Shown here piece by piece: positions 1-5,673 of a stretch of 15,301 nt of DNA. Position 1 is the stretch's first letter, and every line of letters starts with the position of its first letter. The stretch is from positions 1 to 15,301 of the forward strand of contig ONFW01000020.1 of assembly GCA_900317215.1 (NCBI GenBank), in the 5' to 3' direction. The position numbers and the translations under genes were made by a program. The notes below the pieces were generated by a model. That model ran no database searches, was not told the DNA's origin, and was given only the letters and a program-made list of their open reading frames with translations. This stretch comes from an uncultured Eubacteriales bacterium (GTDB taxonomy: Bacteria > Bacillota > Clostridia > Oscillospirales > Acutalibacteraceae).

Positions 1-36
1 ATCGTTTATTTCTGCCAGTGTCATCTGTCTGTTCAT
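1..36 (-). CDS. 5' end of an unidentified gene running off the left edge
   Basis: Only the first 12 codons are in the window; they read MNRQMTLAEIND with no stop. An ATG at 36 lies directly behind a near-consensus promoter (hexamers at 66-71 and 43-48), which is the main reason to believe that a gene starts here. There is no Shine-Dalgarno sequence between the -10 box and this ATG, so translation would be leaderless, or would begin at the second Met (codon at 22-24) or further downstream outside the window. Too little protein is visible to name a family. Confidence 0.35.
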   Translation of the reverse strand, partial: MNRQMTLAEIND

Positions 37-42
37 GATTAA

Positions 43-71
43 ATTATATCATATTTTCGATAACTTTTCAA
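43..71 (-). promoter_or_regulatory. Strong sigma-A type promoter with extended -10, reading left
   Basis: On the minus strand TTGAAA (66-71) is followed after 17 bases by TATAAT (43-48). The -10 is preceded by TGA, giving an extended TGnTATAAT box. The -35 box overlaps the TGA stop codon (68-70) of the secreted protein gene upstream. The expected transcription start, about 7 bases past the -10, falls near base 36, which is also the first ATG of the partial gene. Confidence 0.65.
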
Positions 72-775
72 TTGTGCGGTGTTGCCTTAGATTCCTTATA
101 CAAACCGCTGAGCCCAGCCGTAGTGTCTATCCTTATTGGAGGCGACTGGGCAACAGTATGAAGCTTCTCTGTTTCTGATTTATTGATATTAAGAACAGCA
201 TTGACCGGCTCAGAAACAGACATATCCTTGTAATCAAAGGTCTGCTTTATTGTGGTATACTCAAACTGCACATCGCCCTGCTCGGCAGCAGACAGCTCAA
301 GGCGGTTATAAATGACAATATCATCTCCACGTTCTGTATAGACAAAATCGTTATCGAGGTCATCTTCAGGAACTTCTTTTTCCTCGGGATAGGCTATTTC
401 AAAGGAATCCGCCCAGTTACCGTCACGATCCTTCAATATATGCTTGGGAATGATTATCTCCACCGAGCCTGCAGGCAATTCACCTGTGCCTGAAAAATGA
501 TAGTCGATCTGATATTTGAACCTGTGTCCGCTAACAGGTGAATTGGGCGTCCAGACATATTCAGGCTCAGCTACTGTTCCGAGATTATCCGCTCCGGAGA
601 TCATATTCACTATAAAGCGCTGAATGACCTGTGTTTCAGTCTCAGTGACTTCAGGCTCCTCTGCATTTACAACAACAGAAAATGCGGGGATAAACATAGA
701 AACACAAATCATGAATATGACCGCAAGGGAAACTGACCTTTTAAAAGCTTTTCGACATCCTGTTATTTTCTTCAC
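68..775 (-). CDS. Secreted protein, probably a truncated N-terminal fragment of a larger surface protein
   Basis: The 235-residue product starts at a GTG (773-775) with AAGGA 7 bases upstream. Residues 1-38 are a long Gram-positive signal peptide: KKITGCRKAFKRS, a hydrophobic core of about 20 residues, then VVNA as the likely cleavage site before EEPEV. The rest is a beta-rich, acidic extracytosolic region with no membrane anchor, LPXTG motif or cell-wall repeat. Such N-terminal regions usually precede long adhesin or isopeptide-domain modules, but this one stops abruptly at ...KESKATPHN. The next gene's promoter overlaps the stop codon. I infer that it is the leftover front end of a larger cell-surface protein cut by a rearrangement, though a small intact secreted protein cannot be excluded. 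No enzymatic motif is visible. No convincing promoter was found upstream on the minus strand. Confidence 0.6.
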   Translation of the reverse strand: MKKITGCRKAFKRSVSLAVIFMICVSMFIPAFSVVVNAEEPEVTETETQVIQRFIVNMISGADNLGTVAEPEYVWTPNSPVSGHRFKYQIDYHFSGTGELPAGSVEIIIPKHILKDRDGNWADSFEIAYPEEKEVPEDDLDNDFVYTERGDDIVIYNRLELSAAEQGDVQFEYTTIKQTFDYKDMSVSEPVNAVLNINKSETEKLHTVAQSPPIRIDTTAGLSGLYKESKATPHN

Positions 776-1239
776 TCTCCGATCCTTGAACTAAAATATA
801 TCTCCTTCTCTGACAGTCTTTTATCTATAAACAGTTCACAAATCAGGCTGCAGAATAAGAAGTATACTTTGCCATTTTCAATCATGATATAATAGTAACA
901 TTTCATCAATTAAAGTACAATGATTCATATAATAATTATGCAAACTGTATTATTGTATACAACAAAGAATGTGCAGTTGCACAAGGAGATTATTTCACAA
1001 TCTTTGTATAATGTTAATAATTATTACAAATTTTTTCAATTATTTTTTGTTTATAGTGATTAGGTTTCGTTAATAATGTGAATAATTATGTTTTATTATT
1101 AGCAGAAAAATATTAATGTGACTCAGGTTCGTTCACGTCTATTCACAACAAGAGTGTTATTGCACAATTGTCACATTTATAATTATCTCCGTTTTAACGC
1201 TTCCCTGTGGTATCCCTGTGGTATCATGTTATTTTGTGT
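776..1239. other. AT-rich non-coding gap between divergent genes
   Basis: No convincing ORF is present in about 460 bases that separate the secreted-protein gene (reading left) from the membrane-protein gene (reading right). The stretch is very AT-rich. It contains small palindromes: TTGTATACAA at 953-962, GTGCAGTTGCAC at 971-982, and an inverted pair ACAAAGA (962-968) / TCTTTGT (1001-1007) enclosing the second. A TATAAT at 888-893 on the plus strand lacks a partner -35 box. No tRNA-like or recognised riboswitch fold was seen. It probably holds regulatory sequence for the flanking genes, possibly a small RNA. Confidence 0.4.
1202..1223 (+). repeat. 11-base tandem direct repeat upstream of a promoter
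   Basis: TCCCTGTGGTA occurs twice with no spacer (1202-1212 and 1213-1223), ending 16 bases before the -35 box at 1240. Its GC content stands out against the AT-rich surroundings. It could be a pair of half-sites for a regulator or a replication-slippage duplication. Confidence 0.55.
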
Positions 1240-1268
1240 TTGACAATTGTCTGCTTAAGAGTTATAAT
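1240..1268 (+). promoter_or_regulatory. Consensus sigma-A promoter for the small membrane protein gene
   Basis: TTGACA (1240-1245), a 17-base spacer and TATAAT (1263-1268) match the housekeeping consensus in all 12 positions. The expected start is near 1275, giving a leader of about 45 bases that ends in GGAGGT (1305-1310), 9 bases before the ATG at 1320. Strong constitutive expression is expected unless the adjoining tandem repeat binds a regulator. Confidence 0.85.
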
Positions 1269-1319
1269 AGATGCACGGACAAATCTATCAAAAAAAAATA
1301 AAATGGAGGTATCTCTATA

Positions 1320-1865
1320 ATGCAAAAGAAAAATATTAAAGGCTATATTGCTCTGTTCCTTGGTCTGGCTTCCATTGTCCTCATTCTCGTAGCTTGCTTT
1401 GTTCCGATGACAAAGCTGACAGGCTTCGGCTTGGGCGGCAAGGTGTCCTTTTACGGCACGGCTAATGTTATAATGATAGTGGGTGCGATCGTTTGCGCTA
1501 TAGCCGCTATTGTTCTTGGCGCTATGTCCCAAAAGGATGCAGACAAAAAGGGTCCGAGAAAATCGGGCGTCGTCATCGGTATCCTTTGCACGATCATCGG
1601 TATTCTCGCCTCTCTTATTATCGGTTTATTCTCAACCATGACCGAGTTCATAAACAACGAGGGACAAAGCGGAGTGATCGCTGATTTGATCAAGGATAAC
1701 AAAGATGTAAAAAAAGCTATGGATGATGCTATCAAGGCTTTGCAGAAGGGCGCTGATGTTGAAGAGACCGGATTGCCCGGATACAACGAAAGCGAAGAAA
1801 GCTCCAGTGCTGCTTCTGAGGGATCATCTGATAAAACAGAAGCCTCAACGAATTCCGCCGGATAA
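1320..1865 (+). CDS. Small three-helix membrane protein (DUF4190-like)
   Basis: The product has 181 residues. Three hydrophobic helices lie at about 9-29, 45-68 and 82-104. The second and third are joined by a short charged loop (SQKDADKKGPRKSG), and the Gly-rich third helix (GVVIGILCTIIGILASL) recalls the DUF4190 class of small Gram-positive membrane proteins. After helix 3 comes a hydrophilic region with KDNKDVKKAMDDAIKALQKG, likely helical, then a Ser/Glu-rich low-complexity tail from about residue 157. There is no signal peptide separate from helix 1 and no catalytic motif. It is monocistronic, with a perfect promoter, a strong ribosome site and its own terminator, so it is probably well expressed. 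The function is unknown, and the family assignment rests only on helix pattern and length. Confidence 0.75.
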   Translation: MQKKNIKGYIALFLGLASIVLILVACFVPMTKLTGFGLGGKVSFYGTANVIMIVGAIVCAIAAIVLGAMSQKDADKKGPRKSGVVIGILCTIIGILASLIIGLFSTMTEFINNEGQSGVIADLIKDNKDVKKAMDDAIKALQKGADVEETGLPGYNESEESSSAASEGSSDKTEASTNSAG

Positions 1866-1873
1866 CAATGACC

Positions 1874-1908
1874 AACCCCTGTATGCTCAGATAATACAGG
1901 GGTTTTCC
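1874..1908 (+). terminator. Rho-independent terminator after the small membrane protein gene
   Basis: An 11-base-pair perfect stem, AACCCCTGTAT (1874-1884) with ATACAGGGGTT (1894-1904), closes a 9-base loop. A T-rich tail (TTTTCCTT) follows, starting 8 bases after the stop codon of the preceding gene. Confidence 0.85.
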
Positions 1909-1958
1909 TTATTCAGAATACTGTAACGGTTTTTTTACCCTGCCTCAACAAAACTAAT

Positions 1959-1996
1959 TAAGGAATTCAGTAATAAAGCCTGTTAAAGGCTCCTTA
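1959..1996 (+). promoter_or_regulatory. Possible folded leader in front of luxS
   Basis: TAAGG (1959-1963) can pair with CCTTA (1992-1996). Inside it AGCCT (1977-1981) pairs with AGGCT (1987-1991) across a five-base loop, giving two short stems with an asymmetric internal bulge about 30 bases before the luxS start. It is too small to match a known SAM or SAH riboswitch. No clear promoter hexamers were found in the 120 bases upstream of luxS. Confidence 0.25.
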
Positions 1997-2024
1997 CAAA
2001 AACAAAAAACAAGGGAGATCGGAA

Positions 2025-2549
2025 ATGGAATTGATTCAAAGCTTTTCAGTAGACCACATGCGCATTGTTCCCGGTATTTTTACAAGCAGAACCGACCACC
2101 TGGGAGACTATACAGTCACTACCTATGACATAAGACTTAAAAGACCAAACAGAGAGCCGGTGATCGATGCTGCGGCAATGCATTCTCTTGAGCATATTAT
2201 TGCAACCTGTCTTCGCAATGACCCCGATTGGAAGGACGAGGTCATTTACTGGGGACCTATGGGCTGTCTTACAGGCTTTTATCTGATATTAAAGGGCAGC
2301 CGCGCTCCACAGGAGCTTTATGAGCTGATACTGAAAGTATTCAAGGCGGTAGAAGACGTACAGGAGGTTCCCGGCACTGCTCCTCAGAATTGCGGCTGCT
2401 TCCGTATGCACAACCTTGAAATGGCAAAATGGTATGCCGCTGAGTTCGCAGCTTATCTTGAAGCAAACGCGGGAAACAGCGATATCTTTGAATATCCAAG
2501 GACAGAACGGCTTATAACGGAGGACGGAAGGAATTTCTACGATTCGTGA
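2025..2549 (+). CDS. luxS: S-ribosylhomocysteine lyase (autoinducer-2 synthesis)
   Basis: LuxS cleaves S-ribosylhomocysteine to homocysteine and DPD, the precursor of AI-2, in the cytosolic activated-methyl cycle. The family signature is intact. The metal-binding HSLEH motif gives His53, Glu56 and His57. The catalytic Cys81 sits in GPMGCLTGFY. The third metal ligand is Cys123 in QNCGCFRMHN. The N-terminal SFSVDHMRIVPGIF is also typical. At 174 residues it is slightly longer than the usual 150-160, the extra length being a C-terminal tail (YPRTERLITEDGRNFYDS). The ATG follows GGGAG by 8 bases. No pfs or metabolic partner is adjacent, so it appears to be a single-gene unit closed by the terminator at 2611-2651. 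The assignment is secure; whether AI-2 is used as a signal cannot be told from sequence. Confidence 0.97.
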   Translation: MELIQSFSVDHMRIVPGIFTSRTDHLGDYTVTTYDIRLKRPNREPVIDAAAMHSLEHIIATCLRNDPDWKDEVIYWGPMGCLTGFYLILKGSRAPQELYELILKVFKAVEDVQEVPGTAPQNCGCFRMHNLEMAKWYAAEFAAYLEANAGNSDIFEYPRTERLITEDGRNFYDS

Positions 2550-2610
2550 GCCTGAGTCCTGTTTATGATCGCCTTCGGCCGTCTCAGCAAACAAACGCCT
2601 TCTCACACAA

Positions 2611-2651
2611 AAAAGCAGGCTGCCACCGTTCATCAGTGCCAGTCTGCTTTT
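2611..2651. terminator. Symmetric, potentially bidirectional terminator downstream of luxS
   Basis: AAAAGCAG (2611-2618) pairs with CTGCTTTT (2644-2651). A G-T wobble, CTG/CAG, one C-C mismatch and CAC/GTG follow, closing a nine-base loop at 2627-2635. An A-run (2609-2614) on the left and a T-run on the right give a U-tail in both orientations. It would stop luxS transcription and could also stop minus-strand read-through. Confidence 0.8.
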
Positions 2652-2676
2652 ATTATGCCTGTCAAAAAAAATATAG

Positions 2677-2705
2677 TTGTAAAGAATAGATAAGAATGAT
2701 ATAAT
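2677..2705 (+). promoter_or_regulatory. Sigma-A promoter with extended -10 for the metal-dependent regulator
   Basis: TTGTAA (2677-2682), 17 bases, then TATAAT (2700-2705) preceded by TGA (extended -10). AGGAGG (2732-2737) lies 9 bases before the ATG at 2747. No clear operator palindrome was recognised around it. Confidence 0.75.
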
Positions 2706-2746
2706 AGATTTTATAAAAACATGTTTGATTCAGGAGGTTATTATTC

Positions 2747-3133
2747 ATGAGACCCGATATCAAATCAGAAAAGACGTCCGAAGACTATCTTGAAGCTATG
2801 CTTATGATAAAGAAAAGCAAGGGATACATCAGATCAATTGATGTAGCCCGTCATCTGGGCATCACAAAGCCCAGCGTGACCTACACCACAAAGCGCCTAA
2901 AGGAAAAGGGCTACATAACAATGGATAATGATAACTATATTACTATAACGGAAAAGGGCTTGGAAATAGCAGAAAAAATATTTGCCAGACACAAGACCCT
3001 CACCGATCTTTTTGTGCGTCTCGGCGTTCCGGAGGATATAGCCGAAAAGGACGCCTGCAAGATCGAGCACGATATCAGTCCGGAGACCTTTGATGCTCTT
3101 TGCAGGCATCTCCAGACATATGGTCAAAGCTGA
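2747..3133 (+). CDS. DtxR/MntR-family metal-dependent transcriptional regulator, short form
   Basis: This 128-residue protein has the two-domain short layout of the family: a winged helix-turn-helix at about 8-65 (IDVARHLGITKPSVTYTTKR is the recognition unit) and a metal-binding/dimerisation domain from about 66 on. It lacks the C-terminal SH3-like domain of DtxR/IdeR. Aligning by eye with Bacillus MntR gives metal ligands Asp13 and Glu16 (TSEDYLE), His82 (ARHK), then DACKIEH with Cys104, Glu107 and His108. Cys104 replaces the Glu of MntR and equals the Cys of the iron-sensing DtxR site, so the site is a hybrid and the metal (iron or manganese) is uncertain. It sits convergent to the 13-gene cluster containing iron-uptake-like genes. 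Regulation of that cluster is plausible but not shown. It has its own promoter and terminator. Confidence 0.9.
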   Translation: MRPDIKSEKTSEDYLEAMLMIKKSKGYIRSIDVARHLGITKPSVTYTTKRLKEKGYITMDNDNYITITEKGLEIAEKIFARHKTLTDLFVRLGVPEDIAEKDACKIEHDISPETFDALCRHLQTYGQS

Positions 3134-3144
3134 ACCAAGACCGG

Positions 3145-3181
3145 AGCCCGCCCGACATTTTCTGTCCGGCGGGCTTTTTTT
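3145..3181 (+). terminator. Rho-independent terminator after the regulator gene
   Basis: A GC-rich stem, AGCCCGCC-C-GACA (3145-3157) with TGTC-C-GGCGGGCT (3163-3175), contains one C-C mismatch and closes a 5-base loop. It is followed by a run of seven T (3175-3181). On the minus strand the stem lacks a U-tail, so it is a poor terminator for the convergent fumarate reductase gene, whose stop is 15 bases away. Confidence 0.88.
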
Positions 3182-3195
3182 AGCTGTGTAAAAGC

Positions 3196-3915
3196 TCACC
3201 TACGGAGCTTGAAAAAACACTTCCATAAAGCTGCTGCGTTTGATCTCGACATCAGCCCCTCTATATCTATCCCTGCGGGACAGATATTTCGGCAGGCAAG
3301 GGATCTTCCGCAACCGTCAAATATGAACTTTGCATATTGCTTTCTGAGAATATCCGCCGATGCGTCCTTCATCACTGCAAGAAGCCTTGACGAAGGCACC
3401 ATAGCAGACATTCCGAAAAAGCCTTCTCCGGCAGAAAAATTGGGACAAACCTCAAGACAGCAGCCGCATTGAAGGCATCGGGAAGCCTCATACATTACGG
3501 AATTGCTCCTGTCATCTGCAAGCAGCTCTGATTCAGACCAGAGCTGCATTTTTTTCAGGTTTTCAAAAATGATCTGCCTGTCCGACATCAGATCGGCAAC
3601 CAACGGAAATTTTCTGAGCGGCTCCAGAGTTAGCCTTCCGTTTTTATAATCCGACAGCCTTGCATCACAGGCAAGACACGGCTTGCCGTTTATCAGCATT
3701 GCACAGGCTCCGCATTTCTTTTGCAGACAGCTGCATTCCCATATCACCTTATCCGTTACATTGCCGTCAATATCGGAAAGCACCTCTCTCTCATTCAGCT
3801 CAGACAGAGCGGCTGCAACAGTTGTGGTTTCCGAGCATGCTTCGTACGCATAGGTCCTGAAGCAGCCTGATGTATCCTTATCCCTTTGACGCCATATTTT
3901 AAGAAGGTATTTCAC
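3196..3915 (-). CDS. frdB: Fumarate reductase / succinate dehydrogenase iron-sulfur subunit, type B
   Basis: This subunit relays electrons between the membrane cytochrome and the flavoprotein. All three cluster motifs are present in the 239 residues: [2Fe-2S] at Cys63, Cys68, Cys71 and Cys83 (CSCLQKKCGAC...CLAC); [4Fe-4S] at Cys147, Cys150, Cys153 and Cys157-Pro; and [3Fe-4S] at Cys202, Cys208 and Cys212-Pro (GCGRSLACRNICPAG). The spacing follows the Bacillus/Wolinella type rather than E. coli FrdB. No C-terminal CCG repeats occur, which argues against a heterodisulfide or thiol-fumarate reductase. The GTG start overlaps the frdA stop (GTGA), so translation is probably coupled. It is the last gene of the minus-strand cluster. 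Direction is inferred as fumarate reduction from the malate dehydrogenase neighbour and the anaerobic setting. Confidence 0.93.
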   Translation of the reverse strand: MKYLLKIWRQRDKDTSGCFRTYAYEACSETTTVAAALSELNEREVLSDIDGNVTDKVIWECSCLQKKCGACAMLINGKPCLACDARLSDYKNGRLTLEPLRKFPLVADLMSDRQIIFENLKKMQLWSESELLADDRSNSVMYEASRCLQCGCCLEVCPNFSAGEGFFGMSAMVPSSRLLAVMKDASADILRKQYAKFIFDGCGRSLACRNICPAGIDIEGLMSRSNAAALWKCFFKLRR

Positions 3916-5561
3916 CCGGCTCCACCTCTTTTTTCGGGAATATCACGAAAACTGATCTTTACTTCATTTCTGTCGAAGACAGCAACCGTCGTTTTGCGGT
4001 AATGCTCATCGTCCGTTTCGGGATAATCTGTTCTTGTATGCGCCCCTCGGCTCTCCCTTCTGTTCAAAGCAGAGAGCAGAACAGCCTGCCCAAGCCTCAG
4101 CCGGTTCCTTTGAAGCGTGCTGTCTTCTGCGCCTATAAGCTCTGGAATTTTATCTGCGGCAGCTTCAAGTTTTTTGCCACTGCGGAAAATACCGAGAGAA
4201 TCCCGAAGCAGCTTTGCGGCTTCCTTTCTCACCCCGACAGGCTGCATGACCTCGTCTGGCGGAAGGCTCCCTGCCTCCTTCTCACCTGTGTTTTTTTCGC
4301 TTAGCTCTGATGCGGCTGATTCAGCGGCGACCTGTCCCCCAAACACAGCGCCGAGCATAGAATTGCCTCCAAGACGGTTTGCCCCGTGATACTGACAGGC
4401 ACATTCACCTGCGGCGTATAGTCCTGCAATATTTGTGCGGTGATGCTCGTCAACATTAATCCCGCCCATAAAATAATGTATCCCGGGTGAGACCTCCACA
4501 GGATAGGTGGCAGGATCCCTCCTGAGATACCTGATACATTCCTCACGAAGATCTGAAAGCCTGTTTTTCCACACATAGTCTTCAAGCCCGGTCATATCAA
4601 GAAACACCTTTCCGCCGCAGCCTTTATCATTCCGGACAAGCTCTATTTCCCTTGATACAACATCTCTCGGACTGAGATCGCCAAGCACGGGATGTTTTTC
4701 CTGCATAAAATACCACGGCTTTCCGTTACGAAGAGCAAACAGCCGTCCTCCCTCCCCTCTTGCAGCCTCGCTGATGAGACATCTTTTTCCTGCTATCGGA
4801 AAGGTGGTGGGATGATACTGTATAAACTCAAGATCAGCAAGCTCTGCGCCGCTGACAAAGGCAAGTGCGGTGACGTCGCCGGTATTGACGGCTGAGCCTG
4901 TTGTCAGACCGGGAAAGAGACTGTTCATTCCTCCGCTCGCAAGAATAACAGAGCCTTTAAGCTCCGTTATGACCCTGCTGTGAAGATCAGCAACCTCTGC
5001 ACCAAGACATTCTCCGTTTCTGATGCACAGAGAATGAAGCCTGTGATGAGAATACCTTTTAACAAGGCCCTCAGCCTCATAGCGTCTGACCGCATCTGTC
5101 AGGGCGGTCATCAGTATCTTGCCGGTGCTGCTTTTAGCGTAGGCTGTCCTCTTTTTCTTCTGTCCTCCGAAATTGCGAAGGACAGGTCTGTCGTTTTCCG
5201 TTCTGAGAGCGGCGCCGAGTGAAAGCAGCAGTCCTACTGTTTCCGGCGCTCTGCTGCAAAGAGCCCACACTGCATTCGGGTCGGCAAGATAGACTCCTCC
5301 CCTCATTGTGTCCTCATAATGATCGTACGGGGTATCATTCTCTCCCATAGTATCAAGAGCGGCGTTTATACCTCCCTCCGCCATAACCGACTGCGCTCTT
5401 TCAGACGGCATGGGAGAGATCAGTCTGCAAGGTATGCCCATTCGGGAAAGTGCAAGCGCAGCCGAAAGTCCGACAAGTCCCGCTCCTATAATATTCACGG
5501 AAGGGACTTTCCGGTGGTCAACTTTCATGTGACTGTCAGAATAAATGCCTTTCTTTTTCAT
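3912..5561 (-). CDS. frdA: Fumarate reductase / succinate dehydrogenase flavoprotein subunit, with no covalent-FAD histidine
   Basis: The cytosolic catalytic subunit interconverts fumarate and succinate. I place the start at the ATG at 5561 (549 residues) because GGAGGT lies 9 bases upstream. A frame-open extension to a GTG at 5642 has no ribosome site. Residues 22-42 form the FAD-binding fold (NIIGAGLVGLSAALALSRMG). Substrate residues typical of the family are present: His250 in QYHPT, Ser264-Glu265 in ISEAARGEGG, Arg299 in SPRDVVSR, His362 in HYFMGG and Arg396 in HGANRLGGNS. The region NFGGQKKKRTAYAKSSTGK resembles Bacillus SdhA (type B). The unusual point is that the position which binds FAD covalently in FrdA/SdhA (RSHSV...GG) reads RAQSVMAEGG, with Gln57 in place of His. 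FAD is therefore predicted to be non-covalent. L-aspartate oxidase is less likely given frdB next door and the GEC...HGANRLGGNS ending. Confidence 0.93.
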   Translation of the reverse strand: MKKKGIYSDSHMKVDHRKVPSVNIIGAGLVGLSAALALSRMGIPCRLISPMPSERAQSVMAEGGINAALDTMGENDTPYDHYEDTMRGGVYLADPNAVWALCSRAPETVGLLLSLGAALRTENDRPVLRNFGGQKKKRTAYAKSSTGKILMTALTDAVRRYEAEGLVKRYSHHRLHSLCIRNGECLGAEVADLHSRVITELKGSVILASGGMNSLFPGLTTGSAVNTGDVTALAFVSGAELADLEFIQYHPTTFPIAGKRCLISEAARGEGGRLFALRNGKPWYFMQEKHPVLGDLSPRDVVSREIELVRNDKGCGGKVFLDMTGLEDYVWKNRLSDLREECIRYLRRDPATYPVEVSPGIHYFMGGINVDEHHRTNIAGLYAAGECACQYHGANRLGGNSMLGAVFGGQVAAESAASELSEKNTGEKEAGSLPPDEVMQPVGVRKEAAKLLRDSLGIFRSGKKLEAAADKIPELIGAEDSTLQRNRLRLGQAVLLSALNRRESRGAHTRTDYPETDDEHYRKTTVAVFDRNEVKISFRDIPEKRGGAG

Positions 5562-5570
5562 AACTGAATG

Positions 5571-5576
5571 ACCTCC
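5571..5576 (-). promoter_or_regulatory. Ribosome binding site that fixes the frdA start
   Basis: GGAGGT on the minus strand, 9 bases before the ATG at 5561. It supports the shorter reading of the flavoprotein. The 112-base gap between mdh and frdA is the longest in the cluster, but no promoter with two good hexamers or terminator was found in it. Confidence 0.8.
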
Positions 5577-5673
5577 GTGTCGTTTATGCAGGGAGACGTC
5601 AAGAGCCTGATTTCCTGCGCCGTTCTTCGTGTATTCCTGCACATGGCAGCAAAAGCGGTTGAAAGCTGAATTA

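Noticed and set aside
1224..1532. Minus-strand ORF of 102 codons across the membrane-protein promoter
   Set aside because: It runs antisense through a perfect plus-strand promoter and ribosome site and into a better-supported gene; the composition is unlike a real protein.
1959..1996. A SAM or SAH riboswitch in front of luxS
   Set aside because: The fold is too small and lacks the conserved cores of these classes; at most a short leader structure.
3145..3181. Use of this hairpin as the terminator of the minus-strand cluster
   Set aside because: On the minus strand the stem is followed by CCGGTCTTGG, with no U-tract; it works only in the plus direction.
3912..5561. L-aspartate oxidase (NadB) instead of FrdA, because the covalent His is missing
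   Set aside because: The downstream gene is a complete type-B iron-sulfur subunit, and the GEC...HGANRLGGNS and RTAYA regions follow SdhA/FrdA of Bacillus type; no nadA or nadC nearby.
5562..5642. Longer flavoprotein beginning at GTG 5642 with 27 extra residues
   Set aside because: No ribosome site precedes that GTG, the extra residues do not resemble the family, and a strong GGAGGT stands 9 bases before the ATG at 5561.
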